DNA from: Desulfovibrio sp.
Lineage (GTDB): Bacteria > Desulfobacterota > Desulfovibrionia > Desulfovibrionales > Desulfovibrionaceae
DNA length: 64,000 nucleotides
Assembly: GCA_031287575.1 (NCBI GenBank)
Contig: JAITSV010000076.1
Span: 1 to 64,000 of the forward strand
Direction of reading: 5' to 3'
Each line of letters opens with the position of its first letter. Positions within the stretch are counted from its first letter, which is position 1. Shown one piece after another: positions 19,089 to 28,058 of this stretch. The notes under the pieces are model-generated. The model was not told the origin of the DNA, did no database searches, and saw nothing but the letters and a program-made list of their open reading frames with translations. Position numbers and translations under genes: made by a program.

Positions 19089-19754
19089 GCTCGATCCTCC
19101 GAAATGTTGACGAAACGAGTGAACAATATTGTAAAGACATTGCCGCAACGGCGACCACCCCGCGCACGCACGGCAATGCAGCGCGTCGGGCAGGAATGCC
19201 ACCATCGACCAACGTTTTTTGATGCCACGGAATCCGGAAAGCTGTCAAATACTACCGGTTACGACAACTATCCGATGTTTTGACGAAATTCTGGCGACAC
19301 ACCGTGCATTGTCATTTTTGGCATCACTTCGTGGTGGAAATCCCGGCGCCGGGCGTGCGGTCCGCCCAGCCGCTTGCGGAGCCCCTGCCCGCGCAGGATG
19401 GGGTGTCCATGCGTCCGGCCTGTGGTGCACACTCGCGCGCGGTGCGGAATGAGCCACCACGCCGCCCTCTCGTTTCGAACCGGGCGCACAGCCCTACCCT
19501 TGCATCGCTTCATCCGTCAAGAGCATCACGGCAGATTCACCGGTCCCCCCGCCCATGCCGACCCACCTGTTCGTGCCGCCCCCCGCTCCGCTGGGGATGC
19601 CTCATGCCGTCCCGTCCGCCTCTTCTCCGTCTGCCCCATCCACTTCCGCCTCCCCCCAGGGAACCGGCAGGGTCGCGCCGCGCCGCTACGGGGTTGCCGC
19701 CGCGCGCCGATGCGTGCATAGCATCAGGCATTCTTTCGCACCCAGGAGGTTCGC
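19089..19754. other. Intergenic region, livK / mscL divergent promoters
   Basis: Non-coding. It contains AT-rich stretches near 19110-19130 (with ACAATATTGT, a 10-bp palindrome) and 19245-19320 that probably carry the livK and mscL promoters. I could not assign -35/-10 elements with confidence. No RNA gene seen. Confidence 0.5.
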
Positions 19755-20201
19755 ATGCTGAAGGCGTTCAAGGAATTCGCGGTCAAGGGCAACGCGCTGG
19801 ACATGGCCGTGGGCGTCATTCTGGGCGCCTCGTTCGGCACCATCGTCAAGTCGCTGGTGGATGACCTGATCATGCCGCCCATCGGCCTGGTACTGGGCGG
19901 CGTGGACTTTTCCAACCTGTTCGTCACACTGCGCGACGGCGCCGCTCCCGGCCCCTACGCCAGCCTGGCCGCCGCGAAACAGGCGGGCGCGGTAACCCTG
20001 AACATGGGTGTGTTCGCCAACACGGTGGTCAGCTTCACCATCGTGGCCTTTGCCGTGTTTTTGCTGGTGCGCGGGGTGAACAGCCTGCGCGAACGCCTGG
20101 AAGGACCGGCTGCCCCCAAGCAGCAAAACTGCCCGTTCTGCTTCAGCAAGATAGACGTGCGCGCCACCCGCTGCCCCCACTGCACGGCGGAAATAGGCTG
20201 A
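19755..20201 (+). CDS. mscL: MscL, large-conductance mechanosensitive channel with C-terminal zinc ribbon
   Basis: MscL opens under membrane tension to release solutes in hypo-osmotic shock. The protein (148 aa) starts MLKAFKEFAVKGNALDMAVGVILG, with two transmembrane helices and the periplasmic loop between. After TM2 and the amphipathic LRERLEG helix there is an added CPFC...CPHC motif (residues ~126-144), a rubredoxin/zinc-ribbon-like knuckle absent from E. coli MscL but seen in some relatives. AGGAGG precedes the start. Confidence 0.95.
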   Translation: MLKAFKEFAVKGNALDMAVGVILGASFGTIVKSLVDDLIMPPIGLVLGGVDFSNLFVTLRDGAAPGPYASLAAAKQAGAVTLNMGVFANTVVSFTIVAFAVFLLVRGVNSLRERLEGPAAPKQQNCPFCFSKIDVRATRCPHCTAEIG

Positions 20202-20345
20202 TCTGGCACTTCTGCCGTGCCCTGTCCGCCATGCGGGCAGTGGCATGCTGCCCCACCCGCCTTGCTGCCTGCCCGCTTGTCAGCCCGACTGGCAACCCAG
20301 CGGCAGCCCGGACGCCCCCCAAGCGCAACGCCGCCCTGAACGCAG

Positions 20346-20377
20346 CGCCGCCGCCGGAGGCATCTCCGGCGGCGGCG
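20346..20377. terminator. Perfect 14-bp hairpin between mscL and usp
   Basis: CGCCGCCGCCGGAG (20346-20359), loop GCAT, CTCCGGCGGCGGCG (20364-20377). It lies between convergent genes and probably stops transcription from both sides, although no U-run follows. Confidence 0.6.
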
Positions 20378-20526
20378 GGCCCGTAGGCAGTCGCATCGGC
20401 CGCCCGGCACAGGGGTGCGGCAGGCAGGGGCAACCGCGCGAAAAAATCCGGGGGGCATACACTGGATGGTGCCCAGGCCCCATGTCCGAGCCGGGCAAAG
20501 CCCGAACGCCGACCAGTTGCCGGTGG

Positions 20527-21006
20527 CTACTCCGGCGCGGCCCGCACCAGCAACACGTCGCAGGGCGCATCGCGGGTCAGCCGGGCCACGGCGTCGCGCA
20601 TCACTTCAAGCCCCCGGGTGAACGGGCTGGACACCACCAGCAGATCGTAGCCCCTGGCCGCATGCTCGCGGATCACGTCCACCACGTCGCCGGGAGCGGT
20701 CAGCAGTTCACCGGGCACGTCGCCCCTGCGTTCCAGGAAGGCGCGCGCGCTTTCCGCCGCCGCCTTTTCCTCCAGCCCCTGCATGTATTCCAGAAAGCCG
20801 ATGCGCGAATTGCAGCCGGACAGCCAGTCGTGCCCGGTAAACACGTCCCACGTGGTGTCGATGACGAACAGGGCGTCCAGGGTGGCGCCCTTCTCGCGGG
20901 CGATGCGGATGGCCTCGTCCACGGCACGGCGTGCGCCGGGTCCGTCGTCGAGGGCGAGCAGCAGCTTCATGGGCGGGTTACCGGGCGAATTAACGGGCGA
21001 CTTCAT
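20527..21006 (-). CDS. Universal stress protein (UspA fold)
   Basis: A 159-aa single UspA domain starting MKLLLALDDGPGARRAVDEAIRIA after a short leader. Near the C terminus it has DLLVVSSPFTRGLEVMRDAVARLTRDAPCDVLLV, where the ATP-binding G-x2-G-x9-G-S/T motif is degenerate. The start MKSPVNSPG (21006) is preferred because GGAGAA lies upstream; MKLLLALDD at 20970 is the alternative. It follows the yeiH-type pair on the same strand, across palindromic element C. Confidence 0.82.
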   Translation of the reverse strand: MKSPVNSPGNPPMKLLLALDDGPGARRAVDEAIRIAREKGATLDALFVIDTTWDVFTGHDWLSGCNSRIGFLEYMQGLEEKAAAESARAFLERRGDVPGELLTAPGDVVDVIREHAARGYDLLVVSSPFTRGLEVMRDAVARLTRDAPCDVLLVRAAPE

Positions 21007-21125
21007 GAGGCATGTTCTCCGTAGGCGGGGTGGCGGGCGACCTTGAGCCGCCCGCCGGAGGTCTGGCGTATGCGATGGTGCTGTCGGGGGATTCCCCATC
21101 CGACCGCCGGTTCTGCCTGTGGCTG

Positions 21126-21269
21126 GGGGCTGTTTCTAAATTAGGATTTTCGTTCGTTGGCAAGGAAAACAAGCCCGCCATGAGGGAGTATACTCTTCTC
21201 GTATTCGACCGACATGGCGGGCGAAGTTTGACGATGCCAACGAACGAAAAGACAATTTAGAAACGGCCC
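21126..21269 (+). repeat. Intra-operon palindromic element, copy C (lipoyl-like/usp)
   Basis: The clearest copy. Outer arms GTTTCTAAATT (21132-21142) and AATTTAGAAAC (21254-21264) are flanked by G-rich/C-rich ends. Second arms TTTTCGTTCGTTGGCA and TGCCAACGAACGAAAA are perfect. Inner arms GCCCGCCATG and CATGGCGGGC are perfect. The core is AGGGAGTATACTCTTCTCGT, then ATTCGACCG. It abuts the stop codon of the upstream gene. Confidence 0.9.
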
Positions 21270-21665
21270 CTAGGGCAGCGTGCCCTTCTCATGCTCCAGC
21301 ACCACGATGGTCTGCTTGCCCTTCTTCAGGGCGTCGCCGGGCTTGCCGGAAACCTTCAGCACCTTGCCGTTGGCCTTGGCGGTGAAGCTTTCCACGGCAA
21401 CCTTCTCTTCCATCACGTTGTTGACCCACTTCTTCTTGACCACTTCCAGCGAATAGAGCTTGTCGCCCTTCTTCACGTCGGCGCCTTCGGTAACGAAGAT
21501 CTCCACCAGCTTGCCGTCCTGCGAGGCCTTGATGCCCACCGAGGGCACGATGAAGGCCATGTAGGTCAGCACCACCACCACGATGAGGGCGGAAGCGAAG
21601 ATGGCGGCCACGTCCTCGTGGCGGTCGCTCCTGAATACGGTAAGGGACTTCTTCTTGTCGGACAT
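21270..21665 (-). CDS. Membrane-anchored biotinyl/lipoyl-like domain protein
   Basis: 131 aa. Residues ~1-19 are basic and cytoplasmic-looking, followed by one transmembrane helix (~20-45, IFASALIVVVVLTYMAFIVP). A biotinyl/lipoyl-type beta-sandwich then fills the rest (DGKLVEIFVTEGADVKKGDKLYSLEVVKKKW...NGKVLKVSGKPGDALKKGKQTIVVLE). Neither the MKM biotin site nor the DKA lipoyl site is seen, so it is probably unmodified. It lies 24 bases after the yeiH-type gene and may be an accessory subunit of that transporter. Function not established. Confidence 0.72.
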   Translation of the reverse strand: MSDKKKSLTVFRSDRHEDVAAIFASALIVVVVLTYMAFIVPSVGIKASQDGKLVEIFVTEGADVKKGDKLYSLEVVKKKWVNNVMEEKVAVESFTAKANGKVLKVSGKPGDALKKGKQTIVVLEHEKGTLP

Positions 21666-21689
21666 GTGTATTCTCCTCGTGCGGGCCGC

Positions 21690-22799
21690 CTAGAAGGCGC
21701 CTTCCTTCGGAATGAAGGCCAGGATGATGATCATGGCGATGACGTACTTGGAGACGCCCGCGATGAGCCCGATGCGCAGCGGCGTGCCGCCCGCGGCCTT
21801 GATTTCGCGCACGTCGATGTACGCGCCAAGGCCCACGAGGCCGATGCCGAACACCCAGGCCATGACGTCGCGCATCAGGTGCAGCGTCTCGGAGCCTTCG
21901 GCGCCGATGATGTGCAGCGAGGACAGCGCGGTCATGCCGATGAAGCCCAGCACGAAGATGGGGAACTTGGAGGCAAGGATGGAACCCAGGCTGACGTGTT
22001 CGGCGTCGGCCTCGCCCTTCCAGTACCAGGCGGTGATGAAGAACACCACGAACGGAATGCACAACACGCGCACCACGTTCCAGATTTCACCGTAGGCCAC
22101 GGCGGTGCCGGGGGCAAAGTTGGGGTTGAAGGCAAGGCAGGTGGCCAGCACCTGGCCGGAGTTCAGGATGCCCGTGCCCACCCACGCGCCGAACTGGTAG
22201 TCCGACAGGGACAGCATCTTGCCGATGAACGGGCTGACGAACATGGTCATGATGCCGAAGCCGAGAATGGTGGCGATGGACAGGGCCAGGTCCACCGGCT
22301 TCGCGCGCACGCCGGGCGCGGTGGCCACGGCGGCGGAAACACCGCACACGCCGCAGGCGGCAGCCATGGTGGCGGTGACCGAACGGTCGGCGCCCAGGCG
22401 CTTGCCCAGCCACAGCACGAAGATGGCCGTGCCGAACACGAAGGCCACGATGAGCGTGATGGCCACGCCGCCGACCTTCAGCAGCTTGTCGAAGGTGTAC
22501 AGCGAGCCCAGCATGATGACGCCGGTCTTGATGAACAGGCGGGTGGTGCGGAAGCCTTCTTCCGCCCAGGCGGGAATTTTGCCGCCGAACAGGATGTTGC
22601 GGTAGAACATGCCGGTCAGGATGGACAGCAGGATGTAGTTCAGGCTCAGCACCTGCACCAGCCAGCCCTTGCTGCCGAACACCACGGCGTCCTTCATCCA
22701 CGGTTCCACGTACACGCGCAGCACGTAGAGCGTGCCGATCATCACCGCGAGACCGGGCACGATGGCCAGGATCTTACCGAAAAGCCCCTTGTCTTCCAT
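21690..22799 (-). CDS. YeiH-family putative sulfate exporter
   Basis: 369 aa with about ten transmembrane helices. It matches the YeiH/UPF0324 family: LSLNYILLSILTGMFYRN, MAAACGVCGVSAAVATAPGVRAK (the conserved small-residue re-entrant stretch), GTGILNSGQVLA and DVREIKAAGG. The family is called putative sulfate exporter; substrate is unproven. In a sulfate reducer it might move sulfate, sulfite or another organic or inorganic anion. The start at 22799 is preceded by AGGAG at a long spacing. It is paired with the lipoyl-like gene downstream. Confidence 0.8.
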   Translation of the reverse strand: MEDKGLFGKILAIVPGLAVMIGTLYVLRVYVEPWMKDAVVFGSKGWLVQVLSLNYILLSILTGMFYRNILFGGKIPAWAEEGFRTTRLFIKTGVIMLGSLYTFDKLLKVGGVAITLIVAFVFGTAIFVLWLGKRLGADRSVTATMAAACGVCGVSAAVATAPGVRAKPVDLALSIATILGFGIMTMFVSPFIGKMLSLSDYQFGAWVGTGILNSGQVLATCLAFNPNFAPGTAVAYGEIWNVVRVLCIPFVVFFITAWYWKGEADAEHVSLGSILASKFPIFVLGFIGMTALSSLHIIGAEGSETLHLMRDVMAWVFGIGLVGLGAYIDVREIKAAGGTPLRIGLIAGVSKYVIAMIIILAFIPKEGAF

Positions 22800-23404
22800 T
22801 GCGTTGCTTCTCCTGGGGGTTGCGTGATCTTTGGTCGGATGCCCCGGCGCAGCGCCCCACTGCGCCCAGTATGCGGGCATGGCGTGGGCATGACGCGGGC
22901 ATGGCCCGCCGGTGCATCGTCCCTTTCCCTTGTCCCTTGCCGGTGCCCGGTGCCGTCCCTTCCCCGCTGCCGGTGAAGGCGGCGGGCGAAGTCGCGCGGC
23001 GCCCCTTTGCGCCGCCCGCCCTGCCCGCGCCCACGGTTGCCGTGCGCCGGATGTCGCCCCTGCATGAGCAAGACGCGGACCAAGCCGCTCCGAAAGATGA
23101 AATATCAGCTATAACACCATGATATGCAGCCAGCGCACCGCCCTACCTGCTAACTCGCGGCAGCACCCGCAGCCGGTGCAACGCAGCTTGCGGTACGCGG
23201 GTTGCCCTTTGCCCCGCCTGTGCTAGACATCGGGCATGCGAGGCCACCGGCTGCCTGAGCGCGCGGCCCTGCCCATCTGGCCACGACTGTCCGGCCACGA
23301 CGGTCTGCCCATGACGGCCGGTGCAGCTCATCACCGGGGCTGGCGCACCGGAGCATGCGGGCGAAGCCGCCCTTCATATATTGATGCATCGCGCAAGGAA
23401 CCAC
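22800..23404. other. Intergenic region between yeiH-type gene and histidine kinase gene
   Basis: Divergent non-coding stretch of ~600 bases, mostly GC-rich. It should hold promoters for both directions. I saw no sigma54 site, no clear -35/-10 pair, and no RNA gene. Confidence 0.4.
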
Positions 23405-26314
23405 GTGATCCGACTCACGCCCCATTCGTTGCAGGCCCGCTTCCTGCTGGGCCTTCTGCTCATCCTCGCTTGTCTGGGCGGGTTTTTCGCCCTTTCGCTG
23501 TTCATGCACCTGGAGCGGCTGGTGGAAAACGAGGCCCGCGACCGCGCTGCGCTCATCCTGTCCCAGGCGGAGGCGGTGCAGAGCTACGTGCGCAACACCC
23601 TGCGCCCGGCCATGTATAGAACCCTCTCCGAGGACACCTTCGTCATCGAGGCCATGTCCACCTCGTTCGTCACCCGCGCGGTGATGAACGACAACAACCT
23701 GGCCCACGACCGCTTCACCTACCGGCGGGTGGCCGTGGGCGCGCGCAACCCCGCCTACGAGGCCTCGGACCTCGAACGCGCCATCATCGAGCGATTCCGC
23801 GAAGACCCGGAACTGACCCGCGTGGAGGACGTGACCGAAGACGGCGGCGAGCGGCGGTTCATCACCGCGAAGCCCGTGCGCTTCGAAACCTCGTGCCTGC
23901 GCTGCCACGGCGACCCGGAACAGGCTCCGCCCGTGCTGCTGGCCATGTACGGGGCGGAGCGCGGCTTCTGGCGCAAGGCCGGCGACCTTGCGGGCATGAC
24001 CATGGTGGCCCTGCCCATGGACCAGGCCGTCAGCGGCATGACCGAGGCGGTGACGTCGTTCGGGGTGCTGTTCGCGGGCGGGGCGCTGGTGCTGTTCGCG
24101 GTGATCCACGTGTTCTTCAACCGGCTGGTGGTGCATAACCTGCGCCGCATGGGCGGGGTGATGCGCCGCCATTTCCCGGACGAGGCGGACATGACCATGC
24201 CCCGCCGCCGCCACCCGGACGTGGGCATCGACGACCTGCTGGGCGACATGGAGTCACTGGCCCTCCACCTGAGCGAGGCGCGGGCCAAGCTGCGTGACTA
24301 CGCGGCCAACCTGGAAGGCATGGTGCACGAACGCACCGTGGATCTCGCCGCCGAGGCCACGGCCCGGCGCACCGATGTCGCGTTGTTCGTGGGGCTGCTG
24401 GACCGCCTGAACCGCAGCAGCGGCAAGGGCGAATTGCTGGCCGCCTCGCTGGCGCTCATCGCCCGGCGCTTCGGGGCGGACCGGGCCGCCTATGCCTGCG
24501 TGCTTTCGGCCAGCGACTTCCACGCCTGGCCGGATCGCGCCGTAAAGCCCGAACTGCCCCCCGACTGGCACGACATGGCGGCGGAAGGCACCCCGCGCCT
24601 TACCCCGCGCGCCTGGTTCATCCCGGTGCAGACCAGCGACACCACGCGCGGCCTCTTGTGCCTGTACTGGGACACGGACCACGCCAGCGGCCCCGGCACG
24701 GCGGACCTGGCCCAGGCCGTGGGGCGGCAGTTGGGCATCGCCATGGACAACCTGGACGCGCTGGACAACCTGCTGCGCCAGAACGCCCTGCTGGATTCCA
24801 TCTTCGAGGGCATTTCCGACCCGCTGCTGCTGCTGGGGGGCGATGGCCGGGTGGTGCTGGCCAACAGCTCGGCACGGCGGCTGACCCGGTCGCTCACCCG
24901 GTCGCTCACCCAGTCGCTGGCGACCTCAAGCGATAGTGGCCGGGGCGGGGGGCGGCAGGGGCCTCGGGACGGGAGAGACGGGGGAGACGAGAACGCCGCC
25001 GGTACGGACGGCGCGGCCCTGAACGAACTGCTGGACGCTGCGGACATCGCCGCACGCATGGGGGACGGCCCGGTGTCGCGCGCGGTGACCCTGCGCGACG
25101 GACGGTCCTTCGCGGTGAACGCCTACCCACTGGGCGGGCGGCTGGAACGCGGCGGGCGCACCGTGGCCTACCTGCGCGAAACCACGGACGAACGCCGCAT
25201 GCTGGAACGCGTCCAGCAGCATGAAAAGCTGGTGGCCGTAGGCAAGCTGGCCGCAGGCCTGGCCCACGAGATCAACAACCCCCTGGGGGTCATCCACTGC
25301 TACGCCGACCTGCTGCGCGCCGCCGCCACCGACGGGCAGGCCCAGGCGGACATCGACGTGATCATGCGCCACACCGAGCAGGCCCGAAAGGTGGTGCGCG
25401 ATCTGCTGGATTTCGCCCGGCCCAAGCAGGCGGAACGCGGCCCCTGCGACGTGGCCGAGGTGCTGGCGGGGCTGGCCGACGTGTTCCGGCCCCGGGCGCG
25501 GGCCGCGCGGGCGCGCATCGTGCCCGACGTGTCACAAGACGTGCCGCCCGGTATCTCGCAGGGTGGGGCGACAACCAGCGGAAACGGCTGCGTCCCGCTG
25601 CCGCCGGTGCTGGCCGACCGCAACGGGCTGGAACAGATTCTCACCAACCTGCTGCTCAACGCGCTGGACGCCGTGGAAACGGACGGCCCAGTCATGCACG
25701 AGGCCGGGGACGAGAGCCCCGCCTGTTCTCCGGAGAGAGCCGGTTTTACCGACAACGAACCAGACAATTGGGCTGGCGATGCAATGGGTGGCGATGCAGC
25801 GGGTGACGACGCCGTGACCATGCCGTCCGCCGCCGCCATCCCGCGCCCACGTCGGCGCGGCCTGGTGGTGTTGTCCGCGCGCGGCCTTCCCGAGGACGGC
25901 GAGGTGGTGGTGCACGTCATCGACAACGGCCCCGGCATCCCGGAAGAGCACCTGCCCCGGCTGTTCGACCCGTTCTTCACCACCAAGGCCGCCGGACGCG
26001 GTACCGGGCTGGGGCTGGCCGTGGTCTTCGGCATCATGCGGGACATGGGCGGGCGCATCGAGGCGCGCAACCTGACCCCGGCGGACCTCGCCCCCGCCGC
26101 CCAGGGCGGCCTGGCGTGCCGGATTGATCTGGCCGCCCTTTTCGCGGAATCCGCCCCCATTGCCGGGTCCTGTCCTGACGCCGGGGCCGGTCCCGACGCC
26201 GGATCCTGTCCCGATGCATCCCCCGCCGAGTTGGCGCGCGGCGCGGTCTTCACCCTTCACCTGCCTGCGGCGGACCGGGACCACCCGGCCCCGCTCACGG
26301 AGCACGACGCATGA
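23405..26314 (+). CDS. Haem-c-containing (DUF3365) sensor histidine kinase
   Basis: 969 aa. GTG start at 23405 with AAGGAA 5 bases upstream. Order: TM1 (~10-33); a periplasmic DUF3365-like domain with a c-type haem motif C164-x2-C167-H168 (SCLRCHGDPEQ); TM2 (~215-240, LFAGGALVLFAVIHVFF); a HAMP-like linker; a GAF-like region (~330-455); a PAS-like segment (~460-590) interrupted by RSLTRSLTQSL and Gly/Asp-rich inserts; HisKA with H621 (GLAHEINNPLG); and a HATPase with a long low-complexity insert between the N box (NLLLNALDAVE) and DNGPGIPEEH. Covalent haem suggests redox, NO or CO sensing. ATGA overlap couples it to the regulator. Confidence 0.88.
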   Translation: MIRLTPHSLQARFLLGLLLILACLGGFFALSLFMHLERLVENEARDRAALILSQAEAVQSYVRNTLRPAMYRTLSEDTFVIEAMSTSFVTRAVMNDNNLAHDRFTYRRVAVGARNPAYEASDLERAIIERFREDPELTRVEDVTEDGGERRFITAKPVRFETSCLRCHGDPEQAPPVLLAMYGAERGFWRKAGDLAGMTMVALPMDQAVSGMTEAVTSFGVLFAGGALVLFAVIHVFFNRLVVHNLRRMGGVMRRHFPDEADMTMPRRRHPDVGIDDLLGDMESLALHLSEARAKLRDYAANLEGMVHERTVDLAAEATARRTDVALFVGLLDRLNRSSGKGELLAASLALIARRFGADRAAYACVLSASDFHAWPDRAVKPELPPDWHDMAAEGTPRLTPRAWFIPVQTSDTTRGLLCLYWDTDHASGPGTADLAQAVGRQLGIAMDNLDALDNLLRQNALLDSIFEGISDPLLLLGGDGRVVLANSSARRLTRSLTRSLTQSLATSSDSGRGGGRQGPRDGRDGGDENAAGTDGAALNELLDAADIAARMGDGPVSRAVTLRDGRSFAVNAYPLGGRLERGGRTVAYLRETTDERRMLERVQQHEKLVAVGKLAAGLAHEINNPLGVIHCYADLLRAAATDGQAQADIDVIMRHTEQARKVVRDLLDFARPKQAERGPCDVAEVLAGLADVFRPRARAARARIVPDVSQDVPPGISQGGATTSGNGCVPLPPVLADRNGLEQILTNLLLNALDAVETDGPVMHEAGDESPACSPERAGFTDNEPDNWAGDAMGGDAAGDDAVTMPSAAAIPRPRRRGLVVLSARGLPEDGEVVVHVIDNGPGIPEEHLPRLFDPFFTTKAAGRGTGLGLAVVFGIMRDMGGRIEARNLTPADLAPAAQGGLACRIDLAALFAESAPIAGSCPDAGAGPDAGSCPDASPAELARGAVFTLHLPAADRDHPAPLTEHDA

Positions 26315-27711
26315 GCACGCCCCACGAGGCCATCCTGGTGGTGGACGACGAGGCGGACTTCGCCAACGGTCTGGCCCGCCAGTTGCGCGCGGGCTTTCCC
26401 GATGCCGAGGTGCTGGTGGCCACCAGCGGCCGGGCCGGACTGGACCTGCTGGGTCGCAGCGACCCCGCCGTGCTGCTGACCGACCTGCGCATGCCCGACA
26501 TGGACGGGCTGGAACTGATGGCCCACGCCCAGACCCAGGACGCCACCCCCAGCGTCATCCTGCTCACCGCGCACGGCACCATCGAGACGGCGGTGACGGC
26601 GCTCAAGAACGGGGCCTACGACTTCCTGACCAAGCCGGTGCGGCGCGAAGACCTGTACCGCGCCGTGACCAAGGGGCTGGAACGCTGCCGTCTGCTGCGC
26701 GAAAACCGCCAACTGCGCGAGGAAATGTCGCGCACGGGGCTGGAACGCACCCTGATCGGCGAAACCCCGGCCATGCGCAGGCTGAAGGAAACCATCGCGG
26801 CGGTGGCCGCGTCGGACTACACCGTGCTGGTGCGCGGCGAATCGGGCACCGGCAAGGAACTGGTGGCCGCGTCCATCCACACCCTGTCGGGCAGGGCACG
26901 GCGGCCCCTCGTCAGCGTGCACTGCCCCGCCATTCCAGACCAGTTGCTGGAAAGCGAGCTGTTCGGCCACGTCAAGGGTGCGTTCACCGGCGCGGAACGT
27001 TCGCGCAAGGGGCTGTTCATGTCCGCCGCCGGGGGCACCATCGTGCTCGACGAAATCGGCGACATCTCGCCCGGCATCCAGACCAAGCTGCTGCGGGTGT
27101 TGCAGGAACGCGAGATACGCCCCGTGGGTTCCAGCGGCACGGTGAAGGTGGACGTGCGCATCATCGCCTCCACCAACCAGGCGCTGGAGGCGCGCATCAA
27201 GAACGGCGAATTCCGGGAGGACCTGTTCTACCGGCTCAACGTGCTGACCATCCACACCCCGCCCCTGCGTGACCGCATCGACGACATCCCCCTGCTGGCC
27301 GACCACTTTCTGGCCCAGACCTGCCGCGAGATGCAGATAGCCCCAAAGCGCCTTTCGCCGGAAGCCATGGCCTGCCTGTGCGGGCGCGAATGGCCGGGCA
27401 ACGTACGGGAGTTGCAGAACTTCGTGCGGCGGCTGGCGGTGTTCTGCCCCGGCCCCACGGTGGAAATGGCCCACCTGCGGCTGGTGGGCGGCCCCGCCGA
27501 CTGTGCCGCGCCCGTGGCCGAACCCGCGCTTACCCCGTACAAGAACGCCAAGGCCCACGTGGTGGACGAGTTCACCCGGCGCTACGTGGAACGACTGCTG
27601 GAACGCACCGAGGGCAACATCTCGGAGGCTGCGCGCATCTCCGGGCTGGAGCGGGTGTCGCTGCAGAAGATATTGCGGCGGCTGGGCATCGGCGGCGCGG
27701 GCCGGGAATAG
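26311..27711 (+). CDS. Sigma54-dependent response regulator (NtrC family)
   Basis: 466 aa. Receiver domain with VVDDE and phospho-acceptor D58 (LLTDLRMPDMDG). AAA+ domain with Walker A GESGTGKE, the sigma54-contacting GAFTGA loop, Walker B-type GGTIVLDEIGDI, and an arginine-finger region. A Fis-type helix-turn-helix at the end (NISEAARISGLERVSLQKILRRLGI). It overlaps the haem kinase gene by 4 bases, so it is the partner. Target promoters are not identified; no sigma54 site is visible next to the neighbouring genes. Confidence 0.95.
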   Translation: MSTPHEAILVVDDEADFANGLARQLRAGFPDAEVLVATSGRAGLDLLGRSDPAVLLTDLRMPDMDGLELMAHAQTQDATPSVILLTAHGTIETAVTALKNGAYDFLTKPVRREDLYRAVTKGLERCRLLRENRQLREEMSRTGLERTLIGETPAMRRLKETIAAVAASDYTVLVRGESGTGKELVAASIHTLSGRARRPLVSVHCPAIPDQLLESELFGHVKGAFTGAERSRKGLFMSAAGGTIVLDEIGDISPGIQTKLLRVLQEREIRPVGSSGTVKVDVRIIASTNQALEARIKNGEFREDLFYRLNVLTIHTPPLRDRIDDIPLLADHFLAQTCREMQIAPKRLSPEAMACLCGREWPGNVRELQNFVRRLAVFCPGPTVEMAHLRLVGGPADCAAPVAEPALTPYKNAKAHVVDEFTRRYVERLLERTEGNISEAARISGLERVSLQKILRRLGIGGAGRE

Positions 27712-28058
27712 GCGGCGCCACCCTCGTCGCATGTCGGGGAAGAACGGCGAGGAAAGGGAGGGGCGACGGGGGAAACAGCAGGGCGGACAAGACCGCGCCA
27801 CGGCACGCCCCGCCGTCTTTCGCCGCAGTCCGCAACGCGCCCCACGTCTTCACTGGCCGGTATCCCGCCGGTGCCCGCTTGCCTGTGCGCTCCCGCGTGC
27901 TATCCTGTAACGACGGACACCCCATCTCACGCACCTGCCACTCCACCTGCCCCGCCACGCCGTCAGAACCCCTTGTCCCCTGGCGCACCTGCCATCAGGC
28001 GCTCCCGTCGTCAGCAGGCGCTCCCGCCATCCGTCGCCCCAACCATTCGGAGGCTTGC
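27712..28058. other. Intergenic region upstream of the metallo-hydrolase gene
   Basis: About 350 GC-rich bases with no convincing ORF, terminator or promoter. Several TGGCGC/ACCTGCC-like words recur but do not form a spaced sigma54 site. Confidence 0.35.

Noticed and set aside
22800..23404. tRNA or small RNA gene in long intergenic regions
   Set aside because: No cloverleaf with a CCA end or TTC-loop sequence could be made here or in 19089-19754, 27712-28058 or 41826-42416.
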